64,000 nucleotides of DNA, taken from positions 1 through 64,000 of the forward strand of contig CALDSK010000325.1 of the NCBI GenBank assembly GCA_937911865.1. The letters are read 5' to 3'. The notes beneath the pieces were generated by a model. The model was not told the DNA's origin and did no database searches. It saw only the letters and a program-made list of their open reading frames with translations. Positions 7,846 to 16,540 of this stretch are shown here, in pieces. This stretch comes from an uncultured Synechococcus sp. GTDB taxonomy: Bacteria; Cyanobacteriota; Cyanobacteriia; Phormidesmidales; Phormidesmidaceae. Position 1 is the first letter of the stretch. The number at the start of each line of letters is the position of its first letter. The translations under genes and the position numbers were made by a program.

Positions 7846-9561
7846 ATGCTTTCTGTTCAGGCTCGGCAAACCTATTCTATGCGCACGCGTGATGGGGTGC
7901 GCTTAGACGCGGATGTCTATTTCCCGGTTCCAGTAGCCGGTGGTGCGGAACGCTTTCCGGTACTGTTGATGCGCCAGCCGTATGGAAGAGCGATCGCCTC
8001 AACTATTGTCTACGCTCATCCTCGCTGGTACGCGGCCCATGGCTATATCGTCGTGATTCAGGATGTGCGTGGTCGTGGTACCTCTGAAGGGGAGTTCGAC
8101 CTATTTATGCATGAGGTTGCCGACGGGAAAGATACTGTCGACTGGGCGGCGGGGCTGCCTGGGTGTGATGGCCAAGTGGCAATGTATGGCTTTTCTTACC
8201 AAGGAATGACCCAGCTCCATGCGGCGCAAGCACGGCCCGCTGCGCTCAAAACGATTGCACCGGCTATGACGGGCTACCACGTCTATGAAGATTGGGCAAC
8301 GGAAAACGGTGCACTGTGCTTTCAATTAGGGCTGATGTGGGCTTTACAGCTAGCTGCGGAAACAGCTCGAATCAAGGGCGATGTTGCAGAGTTTCAAAGG
8401 CTAAGAAAAGCTGCTGATTGTTTACCTCTGACGGATGCTGTTCCAGCTTGCCCAAGCGTACTAGAAGGCGTAGATTCTTTCTTTCATCAGTGGGTGAGCT
8501 GCGCTTCTGGACATGAGTACTGGCAGAAAGTAACGCCGCAGCTAGGCAAAGTCGATTTACCCATGCTACATATTGGTGGCTGTTTTGACCCTTATCTACG
8601 CGGTGACCTGCGCCTGTACCAGGAGATGGCAGCCCGTAGTCGTCACTGCCATCACTTCTGGGTGGGGCCCTGGGCTCATATTCCCTGGAGCCGCAAAGTG
8701 GGCCAGGTAGATTTTGGCCTAGAGGCTATTAGCATGGTAGACCAGCTACAGATTCAGTGGTTTGACGCGGTTTTGAAGGCTAAAGGTGCGGCGACGATGA
8801 TGGCACAAAAGCCGATCAATTTGTTTGAAATGGGCCGTAACCAGTGGCGTAAGCTGTCTACCTGGCCTGATAGTAATGAGTTAACTTACCACTTGCAGAG
8901 CGAGGGGCTAAGCCATATTCGTGAGAATAGTGGCGTGCTGGTGTCATTATCTGAAGCTTCTGGCGATTCTACCTCTGAAGCATCTGTCCCTAAAGCATCT
9001 GTCCCTGAATTATCTATCTCTGAAGTGCCTGCCGTGACAGACACCATCGTGCATGATCCCTGGAATCCTGCGCCTGCGTTGGGGGGACATAGCGCTATAC
9101 CTGCTGGGTCGTTTGAGCGCTCAGCGGTAGATGCCCGCGGGGACGTGCTGACCTACACTACTGAACCTTTAGCGGGTCCCTTGCAAGTCGTTGGGGTGCC
9201 AAAAGTGGTGGTTGCGATCGCGTCTTCTCATCCTAGCTATGACCTGTGTGCGGTGCTCTCTCGCGTTGACGTTCAAGGCAAGGTTTACAACCTTACCCAA
9301 GGCTATCGACGGGTCAATGCTGAAATAGACCAGAGCCAGCTACTCACGCTTCCGTTACATCCCACCTGTTTTAGGTTGACGCCTGGCGAACGACTGCGGC
9401 TAAGCTTGAGCGCCGCTTGTTTCCCGGCGTATCCGATTAATCCGGGTACTGGCATTCCTTTAACAGAGAGCCAGCTGATAGATGCGCAAATTATCACGCT
9501 GACGTTAGCGCTGGGCGAAAACTCTGGGTCAGTGGTTAAGCTTCCACAGGCTTGGGATTAG
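7846..9561 (+). CDS. CocE/NonD family serine hydrolase (X-Pro dipeptidyl-peptidase S15 fold)
   Basis: A 571-residue hydrolase. The N-terminal alpha/beta domain has the oxyanion/partner element VVIQDVRGRGTSEGEFD, the nucleophile elbow YGFSYQG, the acid in GGCFDPYLRGDL and the histidine in VGPWAHIPW. The C-terminal jelly-roll domain (about 400 onward, DVLTYTTEPLAGPLQVVG, then VDVQGKVYNLTQGYRR) is the usual CocE/PepX tail. Between the two is a low-complexity Ser/Glu/Val stretch with repeats (SVPKASVPELSISEVP). Substrates range from esters to amides, so the reaction here is not predictable. ATG 7846 is chosen over TTG 7816. Its stop overlaps that of the convergent gene by 4 bp. Confidence 0.85.
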   Translation: MLSVQARQTYSMRTRDGVRLDADVYFPVPVAGGAERFPVLLMRQPYGRAIASTIVYAHPRWYAAHGYIVVIQDVRGRGTSEGEFDLFMHEVADGKDTVDWAAGLPGCDGQVAMYGFSYQGMTQLHAAQARPAALKTIAPAMTGYHVYEDWATENGALCFQLGLMWALQLAAETARIKGDVAEFQRLRKAADCLPLTDAVPACPSVLEGVDSFFHQWVSCASGHEYWQKVTPQLGKVDLPMLHIGGCFDPYLRGDLRLYQEMAARSRHCHHFWVGPWAHIPWSRKVGQVDFGLEAISMVDQLQIQWFDAVLKAKGAATMMAQKPINLFEMGRNQWRKLSTWPDSNELTYHLQSEGLSHIRENSGVLVSLSEASGDSTSEASVPKASVPELSISEVPAVTDTIVHDPWNPAPALGGHSAIPAGSFERSAVDARGDVLTYTTEPLAGPLQVVGVPKVVVAIASSHPSYDLCAVLSRVDVQGKVYNLTQGYRRVNAEIDQSQLLTLPLHPTCFRLTPGERLRLSLSAACFPAYPINPGTGIPLTESQLIDAQIITLTLALGENSGSVVKLPQAWD

Positions 9562-9983
9562 TGGCTGCGATTAAACACTTCAAAGACCTGACGGCAGCAA
9601 TTACGCAGCGATTCTCTGCACTTTTTTTCAGGAGTCGTGTCTCCCTCGAACCGCCAGTTGTCGATGGTAGAAAGTCGCCACTGTTGACCTCGATGATCGA
9701 AACCAGCGACTTCCAATCCAATCGCTCGTCGCTGCTGACTCTCACTATCTTCGTGCATCCGAATCTGAATTAGCAAACTGCGGCATTGAAACATCCGACT
9801 GACCCCTGGAAAATGAAATCCGATATCTACAGAATCGGGATCAATCAGGTTCTTAACCGTTGGATCGTTGGCCCAAGGTTTCAGGTCAGCTCTTAAGTCA
9901 GGTAGCTCTGCTTTGAAGAGCCCGACAGTTGCTGCAATTTTGCTAGCTAATTCGATGGTTGATGCTTGTTCGGCTGCGTTCAC
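9558..9983 (-). CDS. Conserved-looking protein of unknown function, 141 aa
   Basis: A 141-residue soluble protein with no signal peptide or transmembrane helix. It is mixed alpha/beta; the middle (VDIGFHFPGVSRMFQCRSLLIQIRMHED) and end (WRLSTIDNWRFEGDTTPEKK, then two Cys in RNCCRQVFEVF) look like a compact domain. I do not recognise the family. ATG 9983 follows a small gap before the next minus-strand gene. Its 3' end overlaps the hydrolase stop in the opposite direction. Coding is supported by length, composition and the absence of a better frame, not by homology. Confidence 0.6.
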   Translation of the reverse strand: MNAAEQASTIELASKIAATVGLFKAELPDLRADLKPWANDPTVKNLIDPDSVDIGFHFPGVSRMFQCRSLLIQIRMHEDSESQQRRAIGLEVAGFDHRGQQWRLSTIDNWRFEGDTTPEKKCRESLRNCCRQVFEVFNRSH

Positions 9984-10146
9984 ATCACCTCATATGAATT
10001 ATGGTTAATTTATTGTAGCGGCCAAATATTCATGAGTGCGATTTTTATGGCGGTCTCCTAACGTTTTTCTGACGTGTCTATCTGCACTTAGCTTACAGCA
10101 TCGTTGAAGGCTGCAACCCTTGCTAGTTCATCGCTTTCGGTTCTTG

Positions 10147-10935
10147 CTAGATAGCTTGGCAGGTCGCGAGGAGCGCGCGATCGCTCGCTTGAACAGGCAG
10201 TGGATAAAACCCATCAATGCTCGGCGGTGCAGTTACTGTCCCTCGCTGACTTGCAACAGCGACTTGCGAACTGTCCAGTCTAAGCGCGTAAGCATACGTT
10301 TCCTGTGAATAGCTATCTGTAACGTTGAGCGCTATTCGCTGATTGTTCATTTGGCCGCGGACACAGTCAAATGAAGATGAAGGCATATACAGCGCGCCAA
10401 CAATGTCTGCCCCTTTTGACTCGAATACGAAATAAGTGGTTTCTGGCTGGTTAGCGACGGGCTGCTGTCCGTATAGATAGGTTTCGCTGACTGGCGCTGC
10501 TGTCTCCACGATTGGGGACGCCACGATTGGGGGTGCCTCCACGGTTGGGGCTGGCGAGGAGCGCAGCAGGGCGCTTAGCTGGGCGAAGCGATCTTGCCTC
10601 TGAGCGATTGCGATTTGCTCTAACTGTTGCTGCTGTTCTTCCAATCTTTCCAGTCTTTGCTGTTCAAAATGGACTTGCTCAAAGCGCAGCATAGATTTGT
10701 CGGTCGGATCTGGTTTTGTGGTCTCTCGTCGTAGGGGAATGCGGATGCGAGCTGTAGAAGGGCGTGCAGTATGAGTCGCACCGTAGAGTTCAGTGTCGTA
10801 ATTTACAGATGTAGCTTCTTGAGCTCTTACCGATGTATCAACTAAGAGTATCCCTAGCAGGCTAATGCTGCCTACCAAGTGAGCCGCTAGCTTTCTACGA
10901 GTGCCAGCCAGTCTTTTTCCTTTTACTACGACCAT
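10147..10935 (-). CDS. Exported protein of unknown function with Gln-rich coiled coil
   Basis: About 262 residues. A basic N-terminus and hydrophobic helix (LVGSISLLGILLVDTS) ending in VRAQEA fit a Sec signal peptide with an AxA-like site. A Gln/Glu coiled coil (about 85-125) follows, then a Pro/Val linker and a C-terminal beta domain with two cysteines (FDCVRGQMNNQRIALNVTDS and ATCQAI) that could form a disulfide. No family is recognised; it is probably periplasmic or outer-membrane associated. ATG 10935 is used; TTG 10941, closer to the AGAGGAG ribosome site, is possible. Confidence 0.65.
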   Translation of the reverse strand: MVVVKGKRLAGTRRKLAAHLVGSISLLGILLVDTSVRAQEATSVNYDTELYGATHTARPSTARIRIPLRRETTKPDPTDKSMLRFEQVHFEQQRLERLEEQQQQLEQIAIAQRQDRFAQLSALLRSSPAPTVEAPPIVASPIVETAAPVSETYLYGQQPVANQPETTYFVFESKGADIVGALYMPSSSFDCVRGQMNNQRIALNVTDSYSQETYAYALRLDSSQVAVASQRGTVTAPPSIDGFYPLPVQASDRALLATCQAI

Positions 10936-11382
10936 TCCCAACTGAACTCCTCTTACGTTGATCTGGCAATTCTTTCGACCTTCCCTGGTACCCTGCTCTC
11001 TCAGTACTGAAGGTCTTAATTGACACTAGACAAAAACACGTGCCAATACACAAACTCAGATCACAATTAAATTAAATTTTTTGTGTAAGAGAAGCGGAGA
11101 ATATTCTGAAATTGCGACCGTCTAGGCGCGAATAGAGTAGTGTGATCAACCAGGGGGTGCTTAATTAGAGTGCGATCGCTCATCGGCAGGGCAGCTTCTA
11201 AGTCCAACTAGCAAGGACGATTTCAGTCCGTATGGGGCCGTATGATAGATAGACACGCTCACGCTTGGAATCTTCCCTTTCTACCTCTACCTTCGCCCTT
11301 GCAGGTTACAAACTTGTAGATTAGATTTGTCAAAAGGTATAGTGAGTGACACCTGACTTGAAACTGTCTGATAGGAGGCTAA
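10936..11382. other. Intergenic region upstream of sasA
   Basis: About 450 bp between the divergent exported-protein gene and sasA. It contains an AT-rich patch near 11065-11085, a HIP1 octamer near 11171 and the sasA ribosome site AGGAGG at 11373-11378. No RNA gene or repeat is recognised; promoter positions cannot be fixed by eye. Confidence 0.5.
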
Positions 11383-12561
11383 ATGGAGGCTCATGCTCCA
11401 GTTTTGCCCGAGGCCAGCGGGCCTTTCAAGCTTTTACTGTTCATTGATAAAAGGCCAAACTCCACGGAACAAGTGCGTCGAGTTAGGAAACAGCTCAAAA
11501 CACTGATCGAATCTCACCCAGATGCTGAGCCGATTGGCTTAGAGATCGTTGATGTAACTAACCAACCCTACTTGGCTGAGCATTTCAAGCTAGTGGCGAC
11601 ACCTGCTTTGATCAAGGTCGCGGCCGATACCCATCAGGTGATAGCAGGCAGCGACATTGCCTCTCAGCTAGCTCACTGGTGGCCTCGCTGGCAAAAAGAG
11701 CTGGCTGATACCCGAGCTACTAGTGAAGATACATCGGCTGAAGCGGATGCTGAAAGCATTACGGTGGACGCGGTTGCTCAGTCGGTTGAGATTCTACGGC
11801 TATCGGATGAAATCTTTCGCCTTAATCAAGATAAAGAGACCTTAAGTGCGCAGCTTGCCTTTAAGGACCGCATTATTTCGATGATGGCTCACGATTTGAG
11901 AAATCCGCTCACGGCAGCTTCTATTGCTATAGAAACTTTAGAACTGGCTTATGAGCCAGGCGAGAAAGCTAAGAAATTCACCCCAGCGCTAATTGTCCAC
12001 TTGCTAAGGAATACAAAGGTCCAGATTCGTACGATTAACAGTATGATCACTGAGATTTTGCAAACGGCTAGGGGATCGAGTGCCAATTTACAGGTATCGC
12101 CTCAGCGACTGAACCTACAAAAACTCTGTGCGGATGTCATGGCGTCTTTTGAGTCAAAATTGACTGCTAAGCACCAACATCTCGATGTCGATATTCCCCA
12201 AGATCTACCCTACGTCTATGCTGATTGTGATCAGGTACAGCGCGTTCTTAGCAATCTGATTGACAATGCGATTAAGTACACGCCTATCAATGGCAAAATA
12301 GGCGTGGCCGCTCTGCATCGTACAACTGAAAAAGTACAGATAAGCATTCGCGATAACGGTCCGGGGATTCCTCGTGACAATCAGAAGAGCATTTTTGAAG
12401 AAAACTTTCGACTGCAGCGAGATCACTCGAAAGATGGGTACGGCTTAGGACTAGCTCTGTGCCAGCGTGTAATTAGAGCCCATTACGGACAAATCTGGGT
12501 TGATTCTAAGCAGGGAGAGGGCAGTTGCTTCCACTTTACGCTGCCTGTCTACAGAGGATGA
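11383..12561 (+). CDS. sasA: Circadian clock output histidine kinase SasA
   Basis: A 392-residue kinase. Residues about 15-105 form the KaiB-like thioredoxin-fold sensor (FKLLLFIDKRP, LEIVDVTNQPYLAEHFKLVATPALIKV) that binds KaiC. A coiled linker leads to the HisKA domain with His170 in MMAHDLRNPLTAA and a HATPase_c domain with N box (NLIDNAIKYTP), G1 (DNGPGIP) and G2 (GYGLGLAL). SasA autophosphorylates when bound to KaiC and transfers phosphate to RpaA, driving circadian transcription. A perfect AGGAGG lies 4 bp before the ATG, implying strong translation. kaiABC and rpaA are not in the window. Confidence 0.95.
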   Translation: MEAHAPVLPEASGPFKLLLFIDKRPNSTEQVRRVRKQLKTLIESHPDAEPIGLEIVDVTNQPYLAEHFKLVATPALIKVAADTHQVIAGSDIASQLAHWWPRWQKELADTRATSEDTSAEADAESITVDAVAQSVEILRLSDEIFRLNQDKETLSAQLAFKDRIISMMAHDLRNPLTAASIAIETLELAYEPGEKAKKFTPALIVHLLRNTKVQIRTINSMITEILQTARGSSANLQVSPQRLNLQKLCADVMASFESKLTAKHQHLDVDIPQDLPYVYADCDQVQRVLSNLIDNAIKYTPINGKIGVAALHRTTEKVQISIRDNGPGIPRDNQKSIFEENFRLQRDHSKDGYGLGLALCQRVIRAHYGQIWVDSKQGEGSCFHFTLPVYRG

Positions 12562-12604
12562 GGTGAGCCTAATTGTTTGGGGGATGATGGTTGGCGCGTT
12601 GCTG

Positions 12605-13273
12605 CTACGTGGGTTCTCCTTCAATCATCTTTGCTTTTAGTTCGCTCAGCTGGCTATCAATATTGCCCTCACTTTCTAACTGCGAAAACTGATGTTCTAT
12701 TGAGTCTGTTCCTAGCTCAGCAGTGGCTTGAGCCTGCGCTTCTAAATCGAGAACGCGCGCCTCCATTTTCTCGAAAGCACCCAGGCCGCCCGGTGCATTG
12801 TTCATCATCATTTCGTTAAGCCGTACGCTAGACTGGGCAGCTCTAGCTCTGGCGATGTACATATCCTTTTGTGTACGGGCATCAGCGATTTTACGTTCTA
12901 GGTGCCCCATGTTGGCTTTGAGCTGCTGGACGATTTCTCTTTGCTGAGGAAGCTGTGCCTTTAGAGACTGCTCTGTTTGGACATAGGTTTGGCGACGAGT
13001 GAGCGCATCTCTAGCGATGTCTTCTTCGCCTTTTTTCAGCGCTAGCTGAGCGCGGTCGTACCATTGCGCAGCGGTACGTTCAGCTTGCTGGCACTGACGC
13101 TCTGTACGTTTTTGAGTGGCAATTGCTTGTGCTACTGCCTGCCGCATCGAGACCAAATCGCTCTGCATGTCTAGAACGGTTTGCTGCAAAATCTTTTCAG
13201 GATCTTCCGCGCCATTGACAAGCTGGCTGATATTGGCCCTGACGACGCGAGAAAGGCGGTCTAGAAGTCCCAT
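12605..13273 (-). CDS. pspA: Phage shock protein A / IM30 family membrane-remodelling protein
   Basis: A 222-residue PspA/Vipp1-family protein: N-terminal amphipathic helix (MGLLDRLSRVVRANISQLVN), the EDPEKILQQTVLDMQSDL signature and long coiled-coil helices to the end. Such proteins oligomerise as ESCRT-III-like rods and rings on the cytoplasmic or thylakoid membrane and protect it under stress. It ends at ELKAKMIEGEPT, so it lacks the extra C-terminal helix typical of Vipp1; I therefore call it the PspA paralogue, with Vipp1 presumably elsewhere. ATG 13273 is preferred over the in-frame GTG two codons upstream. It converges on sasA with a 43-bp gap. Confidence 0.88.
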   Translation of the reverse strand: MGLLDRLSRVVRANISQLVNGAEDPEKILQQTVLDMQSDLVSMRQAVAQAIATQKRTERQCQQAERTAAQWYDRAQLALKKGEEDIARDALTRRQTYVQTEQSLKAQLPQQREIVQQLKANMGHLERKIADARTQKDMYIARARAAQSSVRLNEMMMNNAPGGLGAFEKMEARVLDLEAQAQATAELGTDSIEHQFSQLESEGNIDSQLSELKAKMIEGEPT

Positions 13274-13396
13274 AGTCACCCGAATCCAGTAGTCTTGCTT
13301 TGTATCAGTTATAGCAAGTAGTCAGAGGCCTCTGCACCCAGCTGTATCAGTGCTCACTGGCTTCATTGGCTGCTGGCAGGCTACCGGTCGGCTTAT

Positions 13397-14626
13397 TTAC
13401 TCTGTAGTGGGACCGTATATTTGTGCGGTGATTCCCTTATTTTTAAGCTCGGCTATGAGCGCTTGAGCGGCCTGGGGGTTGTCGAAGGCGGCTATTTGGA
13501 TTTGGGTTCCGTTCGCGAACTGGCGAACGAAGGCCTCACTAACCGTTTCTCGAATAGTGGTCAGTCCCTGGTCTGTCGTGAAAGGTGTGGTGACGTAGTA
13601 AGTCAGGCCTACAGGTACGACGACGGCTTGTGTGGCAACAGGTGGTGGCGCTGTTGAACGTGTTGAATGGCCTGTTCCGCTAGCCGCTGCGTTAGGTTCG
13701 ATAGGTGGAAGGGCGGGGGCTGCAGTCGGGTTTTCTAGACCTGATTCTAGGGTGTTTGTAGGGGCGATCGCCTCTCCTGTTTCAGATGATATTGCACTGC
13801 CTGGATCGATTGCGACGTGTGGCATTTTGAGTGAACTGAGATTATCAAGTTCTAAGTCAATAAACTCGTTTGCCGATAGGTCGGGGCCAGGTGGATCAAA
13901 CGCTTGGACGGGTTCTAACGACGTTTGCGACTCGCTGCCAAATCCGCTTGCTAAGCGCTGAGTAACCAGTGGATTTGCCATCAAGTAGCTAGCGCCTAGC
14001 CCGGCAACTAATCCAAAAAATCCCAAGCTAGCGCCTGCAAGTAACGAAACAGTTTTGCGTTTAGGCTTCCTATTTGCATCCACTGGTTCTGGAATAGACG
14101 GCCCATCTGCCAAGCTTTCAATGAGCTGCTCTGAAGAGGTTAGGTAGCCGGTTGATGGCATACCAGTTGATGTAATGCCAGTTGCCTCAACTTTTTCACG
14201 GGCCGAAGGCTGAACCATAAGCCCAGATGCTGCGCTTGGAGAATGCTCTAACTTTGGCCACGCCTGGTCGGATTGGTCAGCAAGCGCTAAAGAGGATGTA
14301 GCCGAGGCTGGGAGCGCTAAGGAATCCGTCGCTGCTCCTGTTTTCGGCTGGGCGAGAAGTTTCTTGTTTTGAGGGAGAGGCGGTGGCGTAATCGGTTTTA
14401 CTGCGGCAACGGTTGCGGCAATGGAGGCCTCTACAGCGCTGCCGACAGTATCTAAATCGAAGGCGGGATCGTCTAGGTCGGCGAATAATAGATCGGCTTC
14501 TGCCACGCTGCTGTAGCGGCGATTGCGACGGTAGCGGTTGAGCTCAGCTTCTAGATTGACACTAAGACCGCTCAGTACTTTACTAAGCTGAGGCGATAGA
14601 TCTGAAGAAATTTGCTGAACGACCAT
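13397..14626 (-). CDS. SPOR-like domain membrane protein
   Basis: A 409-residue protein. The N-terminus (about 1-60) is cytoplasmic and helical (LSPQLSKVLSGLSVNLEAEL, YSSVAEADLLFADL), then comes a long Ala/Pro/Ser linker, one transmembrane helix (LLAGASLGFFGLVAGLGASYL, about 195-220), a second disordered linker, and a C-terminal domain of about 75 residues (YYVTTPFT, VREAFVRQF-like helix, TQIQIAAFDNPQAAQALIAEL, ITAQIYGP) that looks like a SPOR fold. SPOR domains bind denuded septal glycan. The topology (cytoplasm, one helix, periplasmic SPOR) fits a cell-division or wall protein. This pattern recurs in cyanobacteria; function is inferred. Confidence 0.72.
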   Translation of the reverse strand: MVVQQISSDLSPQLSKVLSGLSVNLEAELNRYRRNRRYSSVAEADLLFADLDDPAFDLDTVGSAVEASIAATVAAVKPITPPPLPQNKKLLAQPKTGAATDSLALPASATSSLALADQSDQAWPKLEHSPSAASGLMVQPSAREKVEATGITSTGMPSTGYLTSSEQLIESLADGPSIPEPVDANRKPKRKTVSLLAGASLGFFGLVAGLGASYLMANPLVTQRLASGFGSESQTSLEPVQAFDPPGPDLSANEFIDLELDNLSSLKMPHVAIDPGSAISSETGEAIAPTNTLESGLENPTAAPALPPIEPNAAASGTGHSTRSTAPPPVATQAVVVPVGLTYYVTTPFTTDQGLTTIRETVSEAFVRQFANGTQIQIAAFDNPQAAQALIAELKNKGITAQIYGPTTE

Positions 14627-14890
14627 GACAGATTCCCTAATTTTAAGGATGATTTCGCTAGGCTGGTAAGCCCATCAACTTATATTGATAAGAACTGAGG
14701 AGCAAGGTGGAATACACGGAGCCTTGCGCAACCTGTCGCGTTAAATCGCCCCGTATTGAATCGCCGCTACAGGGGACAAGATCGACAGGATAAAACAACC
14801 GATTCGGCAGGTCATATTGAGCTGTAATGTTCCCAAATGTCCCCGACTACGTAACATCTTAGTTTGATGTAATTGACGAGCTCGACAAGG

Positions 14891-15442
14891 ATGGCACTAG
14901 AAGACCTAGAAGGCTTAATTAAAGGCTTAGAGAGTCAGGAAAGCTGGCAGGCGCAAAGACAGTTTCGTCTCGTTGTGCAGTACTGGCCTAAAACCGTAGG
15001 GTTTGCGGTTGCTCGGCAGACGCGTCCAGTTAGCATTCAGCGAGCAACCCTCTATGTAGCTACCTCTACTCCAGTGTGGGCACAGACGCTGTTTTACGAG
15101 CGCATCAAAATTTTAAAAAAGCTCAATCGCCACCAGCGACAGCCGATTAAAAATATTCGATTTTCTACTGCTCAATGGGGCCAGTTACCTCGACCGACAC
15201 GTCCTGCCACATCGCTCAAACAGCATCCTAGTTATATAGAACCTGCGATCGCTCCACAGGTGTTCAAAGACCCTCCTCAAACACCTTTAGAAGCTTTTAA
15301 TCGTTGGGCACAGGCGATTCAGCAGAATCTGGCTGTTCAAGCTTTTTGTCCGCAGTGTCGCTGCCACTGCCCACAGGGAGAACTCGATCGCTGGGATATT
15401 TGCGCCATGTGTGCTGCAAAATCTATGCGCAGCGTTAGATAG
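14891..15442 (+). CDS. DUF721/DciA-like protein with C-terminal zinc-ribbon-like cysteines
   Basis: A 183-residue protein. The first 100 residues (VQYWPKTVGFAVARQTRPVS, LYVATSTPVWAQTLFYERIK) match the DUF721 domain, which in bacteria lacking DnaC/DnaI includes the DnaB helicase loader DciA. The C-terminus has CPQCRCHCPQGELDRWDIC and a further CAMC, a pattern that could bind zinc. ATG 14891 is chosen; a TTG 18 bp upstream is also possible, and neither has a good ribosome site. Family assignment is fairly firm; a role in helicase loading is inferred. Confidence 0.78.
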   Translation: MALEDLEGLIKGLESQESWQAQRQFRLVVQYWPKTVGFAVARQTRPVSIQRATLYVATSTPVWAQTLFYERIKILKKLNRHQRQPIKNIRFSTAQWGQLPRPTRPATSLKQHPSYIEPAIAPQVFKDPPQTPLEAFNRWAQAIQQNLAVQAFCPQCRCHCPQGELDRWDICAMCAAKSMRSVR

Positions 15443-15933
15443 AAATGAAAAAGCGACTGGATAGCAAAGCTAAAAAAAGCGTCTTTCTAAGGATATAACT
15501 GGGTAACGCAAATCTATAGTTATAGAAGGTTTAAATGATATCCTTCGACCCCGTAATTCTCGTGACATATAGAGGGAAACCGTATACAAAAAATGATGCC
15601 GAACCAGTATATTTCAGGTCATTTTTTGGTGAGTTATATCTATCATGAAGAAAAGTTACAGGTTTACTCATATTGCCTTCTTGTGTGTGGACTGATTTTT
15701 GATCCCCAAGAACGATCCCCGCACTCATCGATAATTCCTAAAACGCTGTAATCCCTACTGCTAAAGATGTTTCGCTTCTTTAACAGAACATAAAGAAAGT
15801 CTGAAGTGCGTAGCGGCAGTTCTACTGTCTATTCACTTTGCTTACCAACAGATACAGCTTCTTTGCGGTTTGAAATAGATTTTTTAAGTTAAGTCATGAT
15901 GAAGACTCAGACTCTCACTTAAGAAACTTGATT
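15443..15933. other. Intergenic region with a doubtful small open frame
   Basis: About 490 bp, more AT-rich than its surroundings. On the minus strand a 46-codon frame (15531-15671) starts with ATG after a GAAGG ribosome-like site, but its product resembles nothing I know and composition gives no further support. A direct AT-rich tract near 15875 may belong to the promoter of the next gene. Nothing else is recognised. Confidence 0.4.
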
Positions 15934-16200
15934 ATGACTGCTGGAAAGTGTGAAACAACTCGCTGTGGCCTCTGTCGTTTTTATAGTCATGAGGGACGAC
16001 GTGGTGGTCTGTGTACCCAGCTAAATGTAAATGTAAATGCACAGTGGGCCGCCTGCTGTCTAGCCGCCTCACCTTTTTCTTCGGCGGCGGAAGAAGATGC
16101 TGGGATCGCCGTATGGGAGGCACCGCTGCAAAAGGAAAAGCCTGTTTTACCTGCACTTGCCAAGTCAAAGATGAGCGTTTTATCGACTGCTTCTATGTAG
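15934..16200 (+). CDS. Small cysteine-motif protein conserved in cyanobacteria
   Basis: An 88-residue protein. The N-terminal half carries the pattern CETTRCGLCRFYSHEGRRG, then GLCTQL and WAACCLAASPF; spaced cysteines plus the CGxCRFY and GRRGGxC elements recur in small cyanobacterial proteins of unknown function. They could bind zinc or an Fe-S cluster. The second half is low complexity. ATG 15934 is chosen over TTG 15928. It is a single gene; a possible terminator lies some 275 bp downstream. The recognition is from memory of similar proteins, not a named family. Confidence 0.65.
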   Translation: MTAGKCETTRCGLCRFYSHEGRRGGLCTQLNVNVNAQWAACCLAASPFSSAAEEDAGIAVWEAPLQKEKPVLPALAKSKMSVLSTASM

Positions 16201-16540
16201 TGACAGGCAAACATTTACATAGATGCTCCCGACAGCGGTTGATAACAGTTACTTCATTAAAGATGAGGCGATGAAGGAACAATCATTCTGGCAGTTCTTT
16301 AAGGAAATTTTAAGTGTCATCAGCTTGCGCTGCGTATCTAGAAATTTCGCAAAGACGATTTGATTAGATCCCCAACCAGTTAGTCACGCATTAATTTGTA
16401 GCGCCTTAGTTCCGTGCTTTATACGGCTGGTGTCTACTAGCTGTTTATTGTTGGAGCTATCTACGCTAGCTAGCTATCACCTAAGGAAAGAGACCTGATA
16501 TAGGTACTCCCTAGGTGATTTTTTATGGGAATCCGCTGGT
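16201..16540. other. Intergenic region with possible 30-codon frame
   Basis: About 340 bp. A short plus-strand frame (16271-16363, 30 codons) with GAGGCG just before its ATG encodes a helical peptide (MKEQSFWQFFKEILSVISLR), but I cannot show it is real. A plus-strand terminator-like hairpin closes the region. No RNA family is recognised. Confidence 0.35.
16476..16524 (+). terminator. Possible rho-independent terminator
   Basis: Arms ATCACCTA (16476-16483) and TAGGTGAT (16512-16519) pair, with a further GGA/TCC step after one mismatch, and a run of six T follows (16519-16524). The loop is long (about 20 nt). The orientation of the T run fits a plus-strand transcript ending before menB. Confidence 0.45.

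Noticed and set aside
15531..15671. 46-codon minus-strand frame with a GAAGG site
   Set aside because: Only the ribosome-like site supports it; no family, and it is short and AT-rich.
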